DNA from: Planotetraspora silvatica
Lineage (GTDB): Bacteria; Actinomycetota; Actinomycetes; Streptosporangiales; Streptosporangiaceae
DNA: 64,000 nt
Assembly (NCBI RefSeq): GCF_016863315.1
Contig: NZ_BOOQ01000056.1
Location: 1 to 64,000, forward strand
Direction: 5' to 3'
Numbering within the stretch: position 1 is the stretch's first letter; each line of letters opens with the position of its first letter. The translations under genes were made by a program, and so were the position numbers. Below, in pieces: positions 28,199 to 38,479 of the stretch. Under the pieces are notes generated by a model that saw nothing but the letters and a program-made list of their open reading frames with translations, had not been told where the DNA came from and did no database searches.

Positions 28199-30988
28199 TC
28201 AGTCCTCTTCGGGGGTAAGGTCGAGGGTCTGCTGCGTGTTCATGATTGGTACGGCGGTGCGGGACGCCTTCTCGATCTCCGACCAAGCCGAGCCGAGCCC
28301 GTTGAAGAGCAGAGCGGTTTGGGCCCAGTTGCGCCGCTCGCAGATCGAGAAGAGCAGATAGGCAAGCTCCTTGGCTGTGTCGAGGTCGACCCGGCTCTTG
28401 GCGGCGGCCATCAGCTGCCCGGCAGCCTCGATGCCCTGCTCGTCGAGTCGCTTAGCTAGGTGCATGGCCACTTCCCAGACCGAGATCCGATCATCGGCCA
28501 ACGGGTCGTAGGTTTCGGGCAATTCGCCGGGACTCAAGAGCTGCACGATCCCAGCTCGTGCCTTGAGCACGCCAGAGCGGTCAAGCCCCGCCACGGAAGT
28601 GTCCAAGGCCTTGGACAGCGTCTCAGCCTGTCCGTACTTGCCCTCGTCGAAGCCGTGGGTCTCAAACCACTTGATGCAGAATCGGGTGTCCGAATCGAAG
28701 TCGCCCTCCTGCTCAGAAAGCACCTCAGCCAGGATCTGGTTGATCAGGATTAGCGCCGCCCGCACGCTCATCGGAGAGCCATCCGATTCGGTCACCCGGG
28801 CATAGCGAGAAAATACCGCCATCCCGGGTCCAATCGCCGCCTGCGCTAAGTCCACCGGAGCGATCCCACCCTGCTGCACTTCCTTTAACGCACCGGGGAG
28901 CTCCGCTTTAAGCGTGTTGATCAACGCTCGTCGGTCGATTACGCCCGCATCTTCCGGGCGAGGCCGACACGCAAGAACAACCGATGAAGCGAGCGCGTTG
29001 CTGACCATGCCACGCATACGTGTTGCCATCTCGGTCCGCATAGGCCACGTGGCCGTAATCGCCCAGCCAGAACGAATCATTCCCTCCAGCAGGGTCTCCC
29101 AGCCAGTTGACGCCTCGCCAACGTCATCACTCTCTGCCTGTTTGAATGCATAAAAGACTGTCGTTGGGTAGAGAACAATGGCCTCTCGCCGAATGCTGCT
29201 AAAGACCTGCCGGAATCCTTCCTCGAAGAATTGAGTAGCCTGTTCTTTACCGCCTCGCCGATACTGATCCGCAACGAGCTCTCCTGATTTTGGTGTCAGG
29301 AGTGTTCCGAGCAGGTCAGAGAAGACGTCCCCAAGCGAGCGACGCAACCAGACGTAGAAGAAGTCAGAGAGATCCGCATACGCAACATTGTCATAGTATG
29401 GCGGATCAGTCGATATAATGACATTTGAGTAGTCTCTTTTGGTGGCATCCCACTGAGAAGCGACGGCCAGACCGAGTCCAGGTACGCCCCCGAGAACCTT
29501 GCAAACCCCATCGATGATGCCCGACCAATCCCCGCCTGCTCCGGCATATGGAGAGACTTCCGCGAAGTCCCAAACCATTGGGATTGCCTGTCGGCCAAAC
29601 GCCTGGGCGCTCTTGTCAGCATCAGGCCGCCAACGAGCCTGTGTGCAATGAAATACAGCAGCTTTACTTGCAGCTAATGCCAGATATAGAGCAGCGGAGT
29701 CAGCATAAGCTACCGCACCGGTTCCTCCATGAACGAGGGAATCGCCATGGGGAATCTCCGCAGCAAGGGCATCAGCAAGAATATTTTGCCGAGCCTCACC
29801 AACGAGGCTATTGAGAGTAGTAAGCATGACGAGTTGACGGTTGGTGAACAGGTCTGCCCACTCGGTCATCCCGTAGCCCTGCACACGAAAACCGAGAGCT
29901 TGATCCGGAAGCTCTCCATCGGGCACATCGTTTGGCCGTTCGACCTTAGCGACCTGCTCATGCTCGTCAGTTGGGGCCAGGTAGTAGCGCATCCGAGGGC
30001 CTTCAGCGGCAATGGCCATAAGCTGAGCGTCCATCCGCCCTGCTTTGCCCTCAGCGCGGATATAGGTTAGCGGAACCGGGGTGTTGCAAATCATGCACAC
30101 GCCACCGTTACGGCCAACAACTCCTTCCCGAGGCTGTCCCTTAGGGCCGCGGATTTCGAAACGTACACGCTTGCCTTCCACGACCGGTTCAACGTAGCGC
30201 TCCTTGCCCTTCTTCTTTCCAAGCCAGAAGGAGTGGACCAGCGGCATGGTGCCACCACAAGCTGGGTTAGGGCATGTGACCGTACGTGCCCAGATCCAGG
30301 CGATGACGTTAGCTTCGGTGCCATCCTCCAGCTTCGCCTTCGGGTAAAGGTGACCGATGCGCTTCTCCGTCTCGTCACGCATCCACTGACCGTAGCGACG
30401 AACGTCCTCGGCAAGGCCCGTCGCTCCAGGCCAGTCACCCATCCGCGATTCGGCAGCCCCGGGGAACACCGGCGGCTGCCCCGCCCACTTCGGGGGGATC
30501 TCGATGAGGGCCTTGTTGATAAGGACCGGGACCGGGTTCAAGTCGGAGGCATGAGCCTCCAGGCCGAGCCGCTGGGCTTCCAGCGGGATCGAGCCGCCAC
30601 CCGCGAACGGGTCGAGGATGGGCGGCGGGTTTCCCTCGCAGGACTTCATGATTTCGGCGTGGGCCTCTTCGTACAACGCCTTGTCATTGACGTTGTCCCA
30701 GTCGACCAGTCGCTCGATGATGTTGAAGAGCCTCTTGCGCTCTAGGAGCACGTCTTCATCAGAAGGGAACTCGTCCGGACGCGAGGACGGGTCGTCCACG
30801 AGTTGTGCGAAGAGCACAGCCCTGCAGGCAGCCAGCGGGCGGCGAGCCCACCACAGGTGGAGCGTGGACGGGTGGCCATGCCTGATCGACTTCTCACGAG
30901 CCGACTGCTTGTTGATCTCCTCCAGCGGCAGCGCGACCTCGATCAGCTTCTTGCGGGGGGTGCCGTTCGATCCGGTCCCACTGCTCAT
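28199..30988 (-). CDS. DUF1156 adenine-specific DNA methyltransferase with Zn ribbon (DrmMI-like)
   Basis: 929 aa. The N-terminal DUF1156 domain begins LIEVALPLEEINKQSAREK. The SAM motif DPFAGGGS is at 126-133, a split zinc ribbon at CPNPAC (239-244) and CMIC (298-301), and the catalytic DPPYYDN at 528-534. The long insert between motifs I and IV is normal for COG1743. It should methylate adenine N6 and so mark self DNA for the helicases and nucleases around it. Start chosen at the ATG at 30988 (ATGA overlap, GAGGAGGAG upstream) rather than 31012. The second half (29,000-30,000) is visibly less GC-rich than its neighbours, suggesting transfer. Confidence 0.9.
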   Translation of the reverse strand: MSSGTGSNGTPRKKLIEVALPLEEINKQSAREKSIRHGHPSTLHLWWARRPLAACRAVLFAQLVDDPSSRPDEFPSDEDVLLERKRLFNIIERLVDWDNVNDKALYEEAHAEIMKSCEGNPPPILDPFAGGGSIPLEAQRLGLEAHASDLNPVPVLINKALIEIPPKWAGQPPVFPGAAESRMGDWPGATGLAEDVRRYGQWMRDETEKRIGHLYPKAKLEDGTEANVIAWIWARTVTCPNPACGGTMPLVHSFWLGKKKGKERYVEPVVEGKRVRFEIRGPKGQPREGVVGRNGGVCMICNTPVPLTYIRAEGKAGRMDAQLMAIAAEGPRMRYYLAPTDEHEQVAKVERPNDVPDGELPDQALGFRVQGYGMTEWADLFTNRQLVMLTTLNSLVGEARQNILADALAAEIPHGDSLVHGGTGAVAYADSAALYLALAASKAAVFHCTQARWRPDADKSAQAFGRQAIPMVWDFAEVSPYAGAGGDWSGIIDGVCKVLGGVPGLGLAVASQWDATKRDYSNVIISTDPPYYDNVAYADLSDFFYVWLRRSLGDVFSDLLGTLLTPKSGELVADQYRRGGKEQATQFFEEGFRQVFSSIRREAIVLYPTTVFYAFKQAESDDVGEASTGWETLLEGMIRSGWAITATWPMRTEMATRMRGMVSNALASSVVLACRPRPEDAGVIDRRALINTLKAELPGALKEVQQGGIAPVDLAQAAIGPGMAVFSRYARVTESDGSPMSVRAALILINQILAEVLSEQEGDFDSDTRFCIKWFETHGFDEGKYGQAETLSKALDTSVAGLDRSGVLKARAGIVQLLSPGELPETYDPLADDRISVWEVAMHLAKRLDEQGIEAAGQLMAAAKSRVDLDTAKELAYLLFSICERRNWAQTALLFNGLGSAWSEIEKASRTAVPIMNTQQTLDLTPEED

Positions 30989-33900
30989 ACCGGTGCTCCT
31001 CCTCGTGCCCATTCCTTGTTCCAGTCGCCAACCAGGTCGGTTGCGGAGAAATCGCCGAAATCAACATCCCTGAAGGGATCGGCGACGTACCGCACCTCGT
31101 CACGCTTCGCTCCGTCCGGATGCACACTTACGAGCGCAAGCCGGAAGTTGGAGCCCGAGTTCTTACCTGTCAGGACTTCCGTGCGTGTGACGTGGAAGTC
31201 CGGCGCGCCGTTTACACGGCCTTTAATTTCGATGAAGATCCAGTGGTCGTCGACGGTCCGAGACCGGACGTCGAAGCCGGGGTTGCTGTGCGGCATCTCC
31301 TCCGGAAGCCGGCCGAGCTTGCGCTCCTCGGCCAGCACGCGCTCGACCGCACGGCGCTCCACGGCAGCCGTCTCACGCGCGTACGCCTCCACCGGGCCGG
31401 TACGCAGGCCCATCAGCCGGTCCAGCAGACCCTGCGGCACGACCAGCGCGGCCCCGGCCACCGTCGGTGCTTTGACCTGCAGAAGCTGGGCCTGGTCGAG
31501 GTCGGCCATCCGGCGCTCCAGCCGGGCCTCCAGCGCCCGTGCGCGTTTCTCGGCGGTCTCCGGCCGGATCTTCAGCACCTTGCCTGCCAGCTCGGCGTCG
31601 AGCAGGTCGGCATGCCGGGTGTCCCAGTAGTTGATCTCCTGGAGGAGGCGCTGCCGTACCAGAGAGCGAGTGCGCGCGGTCTGGGCGGCGAGGCGCTCGC
31701 GAAGCTCGCCGATGAACGTGGCGAGTCCGTGCTCGACGGCCCAAGCGACCGCGACGTCCTCCACCCCGCCGGCCAGCCAGTCCTCCCCCAGCACCGCACC
31801 GACAGCGGCACGTTCCTGCTCGGTCGCGGGCGCGTAGTCCAGGTACGGCGCGGCCCCGGCCGTACGTGCCGAAGCTGGGCCGATCTCCACGAAGTCGAAG
31901 CGCTTGGCGATGACGCGTGCGTCGCCGTCAGCGACCTCCTGGGAGACCGCGACCAGCAGGTGCGGCTCTTCCCCCACGTCGCGCCTGTCGACCAGCACCG
32001 CGCCCTGTTTGAGCTGCGTGCCGTACCGCTCGATGACCAGCGAGACCACCGCGTCGAGCAGCGGGTGGCCGGGGGCGAGCAGGTCGGCGCGGGGCCGGCC
32101 GGCGGGCCGCACCAGGTCTCGGTCGAACGTGACGCGCTCGTAGCGCCGCAGGACCGGGACGCCCACCCTGATCTGGCGGTCGTGCTCGACCAGGTCGCCC
32201 GGCACATGCGTGATCTCGTAGCGGCCCGACTCCCGCTCGGAGATGCGCCCGCCGAGCAGCTTGAACGCCGCGAGGAAGAACGCCTTGACGTAGTGCGGCT
32301 GCAGGCGGCGGGCGCGGGCCTCCTCCATGCGCAGCCGCCACGCGGCCACGTCGCTCTCGTCGAGCTTGTGATGCGCCAGCGACCGCTCGGCCATCAGCTT
32401 GTCCAGGCCCTCGCCGACGGAGGAGTCGATGACCTGGTTGAGCCGGTCGCGGACTTCCGGCCGGTCGCCGTACTGGATGGCCTCCATGAGGAGCTTGCGC
32501 AGCGGCTCGCCCTGGAACGCCTCGCCGAGGACGTCGAAGACCTTCCCCTTGTACGCGCGGCGCTGCTCGTCGATTTTGTCGAGGATGCGTACGAATACGG
32601 CGCCTTCGCGGGTGTCGGCGGCGACGAGGTTCCACAGGTGGCAAACCTCGGTCTGCCCGATGCGGTGGATGCGGCCGAAGCGCTGCTCGATCCGGTTCGG
32701 GTTCCACGGCAGGTCGTAGTTCACCATGAGATGGGCGCGCTGAAGGTTCAGTCCCTCCCCCGCCGCGTCCGTGGCGACCAGGACCTGACAGGCCTTGTCC
32801 TGGGTGAACAGCTCCTTGATGCGGCGTCGCTGGTCGCGGGAGACGCCGCCGTGGATCGCGACCACGGCTTCATCGCGGCCGATGAGACCGCGGATGCGGT
32901 CAACGAGGTATTCGAGCGTGTCCTTGTGCTCGGTGAAGACGATCAGCTTGCGTGGGCCGCCGTCGGTGTCGCGGATCAGGGCGTGGCTCTGCAGCAACTC
33001 CGACAGCTCGGTCCATTTGCGGTCGGTGCCGAGGTTTCGCACCCGGCGTGCAACCTCGACGAGGTCGGTGAGGATGCCGATCTCCTTGTCGAGCTCGGCG
33101 ATGGTCTGCGCCGTCGTCGCGGCGTCGACCACGTCGTCTTCGAGCTCCTCGACGTCGGTGCTGGGCATGTCGTCGAGCTCGGTGTCCAGCTCGGTGACGT
33201 CCTTGCCGAGCAGGACGGCGAGGCGCAGCTTCAGGCGGCCATCCGGCTCGTGTCTGCCGGTGGCCAGCTCGTGGCGGAGCTGCTGGAGGCGCTTGTGGCG
33301 GCGTTCGAGCGACTTGAGAATCGCCTCGGGGCTGGAGGCGAGGCGGCGCTGGAGGACCGTGAGCGCGAAGCCGACCGTGTTGCCGCGGCGCCCCTCGCCT
33401 TGCGCGGCGAGCTGCTGGGCCTTGCCCATCTGCTCGCGGACATATTCGGTGACGACCTCGTAGAGCTCACGCTCGGCGTCGGACAGCTCGTAGGGGACGG
33501 TGTAGGCGCGGCGCTCGGGGAACAGCGGCTTGCCTTCGAAGGTGAGCAGGTCTTCCTTCACCATGCGCCGCATGAGGCCGTCGGTGTCGGCCGAGCTGAT
33601 GCCCTCACGGTATTTGCCCTCGAACCGGTCGGAGTCGAGCAGGCCCATGAAGAGCTGGAAGTCGGCCTCGCTGCCGGCGTGCGGGGTCGCGGTCATCAGC
33701 AGCAGGTGGCGGGCGTGGCGGCCGAGGAGCTCCCCGAGCTGGTAGCGCTTGGTCTTCTTCAGCTCCTCGCCGAAGTAGCGAGCGGACATGCGGTGCGCCT
33801 CGTCGACCACGACCAGGTCCCAGTCGCTCTGGCTGAGCTGCTCCTGCAACTCCTCGCTGCGGGAGAGCTGATCCATCCGGGCGATCAGCAGAGGATGGCG

Positions 33901-34494
33901 CTCGAATGCGCTCTGGTCGAGCTGCTCCTCGACGAGCTGGCGGGTGAGCAGCGTGAAGCGCAGGCCGAACTTCTCGAGCAGCTCCTCCTGCCACTGCTCG
34001 ACCAGGCCGCCGGGTGCGACGATCATGCAACGTTCCAGGTCGCCCCGGAGCATCAGCTCCTTGATGTAGAGCCCGGCCATGATGGTCTTTCCGGCGCCCG
34101 GGTCGTCGGCCAGAACGAAGCGCAGCGGGGACCGGTCCAGCAACTCGCCGTAGACCGCCTGGATCTGGTGCGGCAGCGGTTCGAGATCGCTCGTGGTGAC
34201 GGCGAGCATGGGGTCGAAGCGCGCGGCCATACGGATGCGCAGTGCCTCGGCGGCCAGCTTGAAGAGCGCGCCGTCGCCGTCGAAGGCATAGGCGGCCGAT
34301 TTCTCGCGCAGGACAAGCTGGGGCTCGTGGTCGCGGTAGAGAAGCTGGTCGGCCACGCCGCTGTCGGTGCGGTAGGTGAGGTTGACCGCGTTCGAGCCAT
34401 ACCACTTGACCGCGACAACGGACACGTCACCGGTCGGCGTCACTCCGCCCACGACGGCGCCCGGCGTCAGGTCTTCCAGCCTGACGCTGGTCAT
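30985..34494 (-). CDS. SNF2-family helicase with C-terminal DUF3883 nuclease-fold domain (DrmD-like)
   Basis: 1169 aa, first gene of the operon. Walker A ADDPGAGKT is at 129-137, DEAH at 231-234, MTATPHAGSEAD follows, and the second lobe carries VATDAAGEGLNLQ and QRFGRIHRIGQ. A helical region spans about 690-1040. From residue 1071, NPGFDV with FIEIKGR gives D1075, E1089 and K1091, a D-x(13)-ExK arrangement of the Mrr/PD-(D/E)XK type; DUF3883 domains have this fold. DrmD of class 1 DISARM is a similar SNF2 helicase beside a COG1743 methyltransferase. No clear Shine-Dalgarno precedes the ATG. Confidence 0.88.
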   Translation of the reverse strand: MTSVRLEDLTPGAVVGGVTPTGDVSVVAVKWYGSNAVNLTYRTDSGVADQLLYRDHEPQLVLREKSAAYAFDGDGALFKLAAEALRIRMAARFDPMLAVTTSDLEPLPHQIQAVYGELLDRSPLRFVLADDPGAGKTIMAGLYIKELMLRGDLERCMIVAPGGLVEQWQEELLEKFGLRFTLLTRQLVEEQLDQSAFERHPLLIARMDQLSRSEELQEQLSQSDWDLVVVDEAHRMSARYFGEELKKTKRYQLGELLGRHARHLLLMTATPHAGSEADFQLFMGLLDSDRFEGKYREGISSADTDGLMRRMVKEDLLTFEGKPLFPERRAYTVPYELSDAERELYEVVTEYVREQMGKAQQLAAQGEGRRGNTVGFALTVLQRRLASSPEAILKSLERRHKRLQQLRHELATGRHEPDGRLKLRLAVLLGKDVTELDTELDDMPSTDVEELEDDVVDAATTAQTIAELDKEIGILTDLVEVARRVRNLGTDRKWTELSELLQSHALIRDTDGGPRKLIVFTEHKDTLEYLVDRIRGLIGRDEAVVAIHGGVSRDQRRRIKELFTQDKACQVLVATDAAGEGLNLQRAHLMVNYDLPWNPNRIEQRFGRIHRIGQTEVCHLWNLVAADTREGAVFVRILDKIDEQRRAYKGKVFDVLGEAFQGEPLRKLLMEAIQYGDRPEVRDRLNQVIDSSVGEGLDKLMAERSLAHHKLDESDVAAWRLRMEEARARRLQPHYVKAFFLAAFKLLGGRISERESGRYEITHVPGDLVEHDRQIRVGVPVLRRYERVTFDRDLVRPAGRPRADLLAPGHPLLDAVVSLVIERYGTQLKQGAVLVDRRDVGEEPHLLVAVSQEVADGDARVIAKRFDFVEIGPASARTAGAAPYLDYAPATEQERAAVGAVLGEDWLAGGVEDVAVAWAVEHGLATFIGELRERLAAQTARTRSLVRQRLLQEINYWDTRHADLLDAELAGKVLKIRPETAEKRARALEARLERRMADLDQAQLLQVKAPTVAGAALVVPQGLLDRLMGLRTGPVEAYARETAAVERRAVERVLAEERKLGRLPEEMPHSNPGFDVRSRTVDDHWIFIEIKGRVNGAPDFHVTRTEVLTGKNSGSNFRLALVSVHPDGAKRDEVRYVADPFRDVDFGDFSATDLVGDWNKEWARGGAPV

Positions 34495-34833
34495 CGGGGA
34501 CTACCCAGAAGCGAGTAATGCCGATGCCTCACGATTTGGGGTGGTCCTTCCTGATCAATCAGAAGGTAGCGGACAGCTTTTGATTCAGCCTGAAAGAACT
34601 CATGAGATACGGAAATTCACATAAGTCCGTAACTGTACGACGTGTAATCAAAAAACACCGTTTAGTAACCGACGTCAATGGCCGCGCAACACAGGACGGC
34701 CATGGAGGGGGTCGAAAACGGAGAGCATGGACTTAAGACGCAAATAGCCTCAAGTCGCGATCACTTTACTCTGGCTTTGCCATGGGCACAAGTCTTCTGG
34801 ATGTGTACTTAGTTCACCCAGTCGGCAGTCCGG
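34495..34833. other. Intergenic region ahead of the defence operon
   Basis: 339 bp, AT-richer than either flank, between the kinase stop and the helicase start. It must hold the kinase terminator and a promoter for the 22-kb operon. I see no confident -35/-10 pair and only weak inverted repeats (for example GACTT...AAGTC near 34728-34753). No ORF is credible. Confidence 0.5.
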
Positions 34834-36387
34834 CTAGCCCATGGACAGTCGGGAGAGGCTGGCGCGGACTCGGCTCGCCTCGTGATGCTCGGAGCCATAC
34901 ACCCGAGTGAGGTCTTCCAGCAGGCCGGAAAGGGTTTCGCGGGCACGGCTGGCGTCACCCATGCCTAGCTCCAGCAGGCCGATCTGCCGCCGAAGCTCCA
35001 TCGGACGAGGGTCCAGACTGCCGTAGAAATTTTCCTCGTCTTCCAGCAGCCGGCGCAGCCCGGCCAGTGCCTGTCCGGTCTCGCCCAGCAGCGCCTGACA
35101 GGTGGCCTCCTGCCGGCGGCAGTGCAGGACGCGCTCGTCACGGGGGCCGTGCCTCATGGCCAGATCCCGATAGAGCTCGCCGAAGGCGACGGCCGCCTGG
35201 CGGTAATCGTTGCCCTCGAACAGCACTTCGGCCAGGTGCAGCCGGAGAGCGATCACGTCGTCGTCGACCCGGCCCAGCAGACGGCTCGCGGGCGCGACGA
35301 CCGCGTCGAGCACCTCGACCGCCTGGCCGTACCGGGACTGCCGGGCCAAGGCGTCGGCCTCCTCACGCGCCCGGGCGATGTCGCCGCGGCTGAACTCCGC
35401 GTCATCGGGCTCGGCCGGGTCAGGAACCGAGACGAGCGTGACAGCCACCGGCGCCTCATCAGTGATTCGGCCGATCACCCCCGCGTACATGCGCAGCGAA
35501 CTTGGTGGCGGATCCACGTATCCGAGCATCGGAACCAGCCGGGGTGCGAACGGCACCAGCGCCGAATAGATCTCCTCGGCGTGCGCGGGCCGGTCCTCCG
35601 CACGCTTGGCCAGCAGCCGCAGGACCAGCCGGTCGAGCTCCGCCGGCACCTCCGGACGCGACTCCCGGATCGGGCGAGGAGCCTCGTTCACCTGCCGTTC
35701 AAAGATGGCGAACTCGGTGGGACCGTCGAACAGCCGGTGTCCCGTGAGGATCTCGTGCAGGACCAGGCCGAGGGCATAGAAGTCGCTCTGCGGCCCCACC
35801 GTGGCTGCCCGGATCTGCTCGGGAGACATGTAGGCGGGCGTCCCGAGCACGGTCCCGGTCCGGGTGAGTTTGGTCAGCTCTGGGTCATGGAACATGGCCA
35901 GGCCGAAGTCGAGCACCTTGACGCCCCCGTCGGAGCCGAGCATCAGGTTGGACGGCTTGAGGTCGCGGTGAAATACGCCCCTACCGTGCGCGGCCTGGAG
36001 GACTGCGGCGACCTGGGCGGCAATGGCGGCGGCCCACGGCACAGGGAGCGGACCCTGCTCGGCCAGGACGTCCTCCACGGTGGCGCCCTCGACGTACTGC
36101 ATGACGATGAACGGTCGCAGTCCGCCATTGGCATCCTCGTATACATCGGCGTCGTAGATGGCCGGGGTTCCGGGGTGCTCCAGCTTGGCCATGATCCGCG
36201 CCTCATGGCGGAAACGCTGCTCCAAGGCCTCGTCGTGCCTACCGAAGGGAAAGCGGATCAGCTTGACGGCGACCCTGCGGTCGAGCTTCTGGTCGTAACC
36301 CACGTAGACAGCGCCCATGCCGCCCTGACCGAGCGGGAGGGCGCCCAGTTCGTAACGGCCGCAGATGATCGTCCGCCCCGCAGACAC
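34834..36387 (-). CDS. Soluble Hanks-type Ser/Thr protein kinase with TPR-like tail
   Basis: 517 aa. Glycine loop [10 protein letters not shown], catalytic Lys42 in [14 protein letters not shown] at 140-147, DFG at 160-162 and [10 protein letters not shown] are all intact. From about residue 330 the tail is helical with TPR-like pairs ([35 protein letters not shown]). There is no membrane helix or PASTA repeat, so it is not a cell-wall-sensing PknB. The GTG start has GGGAGGGG upstream. It follows a methylase gene by 136 bp and precedes the defence operon, so regulation of or by those enzymes is likely. Confidence 0.92.
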   Translation of the reverse strand: MSAGRTIICGRYELGALPLGQGGMGAVYVGYDQKLDRRVAVKLIRFPFGRHDEALEQRFRHEARIMAKLEHPGTPAIYDADVYEDANGGLRPFIVMQYVEGATVEDVLAEQGPLPVPWAAAIAAQVAAVLQAAHGRGVFHRDLKPSNLMLGSDGGVKVLDFGLAMFHDPELTKLTRTGTVLGTPAYMSPEQIRAATVGPQSDFYALGLVLHEILTGHRLFDGPTEFAIFERQVNEAPRPIRESRPEVPAELDRLVLRLLAKRAEDRPAHAEEIYSALVPFAPRLVPMLGYVDPPPSSLRMYAGVIGRITDEAPVAVTLVSVPDPAEPDDAEFSRGDIARAREEADALARQSRYGQAVEVLDAVVAPASRLLGRVDDDVIALRLHLAEVLFEGNDYRQAAVAFGELYRDLAMRHGPRDERVLHCRRQEATCQALLGETGQALAGLRRLLEDEENFYGSLDPRPMELRRQIGLLELGMGDASRARETLSGLLEDLTRVYGSEHHEASRVRASLSRLSMG

Positions 36388-36523
36388 GCGCCCCTCCCAA
36401 GAGCCGGTTTATGGGGCAAAGGTACACCTGATGCGCAGACAGGATGATCGTGTCCGTCCAATGCAGAGCTGACCTGGCAGGCCCGGGAGTGCGAGCACCC
36501 GCGGTCTTGTCTCTCCGCGCGGA

Positions 36524-38479
36524 TCAGGTCGAGGGTTGCAGGGATCCGTCGGCTATGCCGTCGAAGCCGAGCCGTACGAGGCTCTCCCCCAGGTTTTGCA
36601 CCTCTCGAAGCGCGTCCTCCAGTACGCCCAGCCTTCGGAACGCCTCGCCGTACCGTCGCTGATCCTCGAGCGGGACGCGCGGGATCGGGGCGCGGCGCGG
36701 ATCGATCCGGGTCGAGGCCGAGGACGCACGAGCCGTGCCTGCGCTTCCCGCAGTGCGAATGAATCCGGCCAGGAAGTGGGGATCGACCCGAGTTCGGTCG
36801 ACCCGGAACAGGTAGAGCTGTGGACCGAGCAGCGCGCCTCCTTCATGGAGCACCCGGGCGACAGTCTCACTCACCAGAGCGGGGACCACCACGTCGCCCG
36901 GCTCGGTGATGATCGCTCCCGGCTCTCCCTTCCCCTTACCCGTGGGCGGCCGGCCGACCCGGACATCCTTGACGGTCAGCGCGGGAAGATCGCCGCTGCT
37001 CGTGTCGGTCTTCAGCGGAGCTTGGTGCAGCGTGGCCGCTCCCATCCTGACCAGGTCACCGACCGTCGCCATCGGGACATCTCGGTGCCCTACAGTCGGG
37101 GCTAAATCGGGCACCATCTCCGCGATGCTGTCCAACACGGCCACCGCGCGTTCCTTCATCGACGTGAACGTGCCCCCATGGTCGGCCGGTGGACTGATGT
37201 AGCGGGAGGGGCTGACGTCAACGTCATCGTCGAGTAGGTCGAGAAGTGGTACGGCACGGCAGCGGTTCGGGAGGTCAGGCGTTCTGTCGGGATCCTGAGC
37301 GAATGCGGCCCAGGCAGGAGCGGCTATCGACAATTCGGCCGACGCGTCCACCATGAGCACGTGAAACAGCGGGCGTTCACCCGCTACGGGCCGTCTGAGC
37401 ACCCATAAATCCGGCGCCTGGCTGGAAGCAGCAGCTCCAGCCGTCACAGTAATCACTGCCCTGAGCGCTCCAGCCCGCAGAAGGTTGGCCCGTATCCGCC
37501 GGCCCGCTCGGCGGCTTGCGGCGAGAGCCGGCATCATGATCACGACGCTTCGGCCTGGATTGACGTGAGCCAGACAGTGTTGCACCCACGCGAGTTCGGA
37601 CTCACTACGCGGCGGCAGGCCGTACTCCCAGCGCGGATCGCTGGCCAACTCCTCGTACCCCCAGGCGCGTTCGTTGAAGGGCGGATTGCACACGACCGCG
37701 TCCACCAGCCGTCCCCGAAAGGCGTCGGCGCGGAGCGAGTCGGTTGCGGCGATCTCCACGACACGACCGCGTAGCAGCAGACGGGCCGCCGCGATTGATG
37801 CCGGGGCCTGACCGATCTCCTCGCCAAGCAGCGATTCGGCATCGCCGGCAGTGGCGAGCAACGTGCCCAGACCACACGCCGGGTCGAGCACGCTTCCTCC
37901 CGTTACGCCGGCCAGCTCGATCATGAGGTCGGCGACATCCTCGGGTGTGATCAGCAGACGTCGGGAGTGCGCCTCGACGTAGCGGTCGCAGAGGAAGTCG
38001 AATGCCGCAGAGTGCCCCTGTTCCGCGCCGAACTCGGCAACTTGCCGGATCACCGTGGGGTCCAAGTCAGCGGGGAGTGCACCAGGTAGCTCCGGAACTG
38101 TGGCAACGATCGCAGCGTGGACCTTCTTCGTGAGGTCCTTGTCACTTTCGCGTGCCAACGAGCGCCAGCCAGACGGGGCGCGCTGGAGGTAGAGCAGAAA
38201 CGCTCCGATGAAGCCGACCGTATCCCCCAGCCGCAGGTCGTCCCCGATCGCGCGCAGACGTTGCCAGATGCGATCGCCGAGGGAAACTTCGAAGTCCTTG
38301 CCGTGGCGGGCCAGCCAAGTTTCGACGTCTGAGAGCAGAAAAAGAGGGCTGGTTGCGGTTCCGCCTGCGGGCTCAGGAAAGTCCTCGTAGCGGCGACGCC
38401 AGTTGCTCACCGCGGCCCGCCCGACATCGGCCAACCGCGCGATGTCGCTGGCGGCCACCATCGCGTCGTTCCGGGTCAT
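36524..38479 (-). CDS. HTH-N6 adenine methylase-specificity fusion, intact NPPF
   Basis: 651 aa. An N-terminal HTH (SDIARLADVGRAAVSNWRRR, 11-30) is followed by a type I HsdM-like domain with DPACGLGTLL (199-208) and NPPF (265-268). The last 200 residues resemble half of an HsdS subunit: a target-recognition segment, the P-x-P-L/R-V-P-L-E-D-Q motif and a closing helix (YGEAFRRLGVLEDALREV). This layout predicts a self-contained sequence-specific methylase. No HsdR-like gene is adjacent, so it is solitary or works with the kinase or the big operon. It is paralogous to 42001-43848. Confidence 0.88.
   Translation of the reverse strand: MTRNDAMVAASDIARLADVGRAAVSNWRRRYEDFPEPAGGTATSPLFLLSDVETWLARHGKDFEVSLGDRIWQRLRAIGDDLRLGDTVGFIGAFLLYLQRAPSGWRSLARESDKDLTKKVHAAIVATVPELPGALPADLDPTVIRQVAEFGAEQGHSAAFDFLCDRYVEAHSRRLLITPEDVADLMIELAGVTGGSVLDPACGLGTLLATAGDAESLLGEEIGQAPASIAAARLLLRGRVVEIAATDSLRADAFRGRLVDAVVCNPPFNERAWGYEELASDPRWEYGLPPRSESELAWVQHCLAHVNPGRSVVIMMPALAASRRAGRRIRANLLRAGALRAVITVTAGAAASSQAPDLWVLRRPVAGERPLFHVLMVDASAELSIAAPAWAAFAQDPDRTPDLPNRCRAVPLLDLLDDDVDVSPSRYISPPADHGGTFTSMKERAVAVLDSIAEMVPDLAPTVGHRDVPMATVGDLVRMGAATLHQAPLKTDTSSGDLPALTVKDVRVGRPPTGKGKGEPGAIITEPGDVVVPALVSETVARVLHEGGALLGPQLYLFRVDRTRVDPHFLAGFIRTAGSAGTARASSASTRIDPRRAPIPRVPLEDQRRYGEAFRRLGVLEDALREVQNLGESLVRLGFDGIADGSLQPST

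Noticed and set aside
31120-34518. 1132-codon rightward open frame opposite the SNF2 helicase gene
   Set aside because: Codon-bias shadow of a real GC-rich gene: rich in Leu, Val, Asp and Gln without domain motifs, while the opposite strand has all helicase motifs.
35122-36447. 441-codon rightward frame opposite the kinase gene
   Set aside because: Antisense shadow; the kinase motifs on the other strand are complete.
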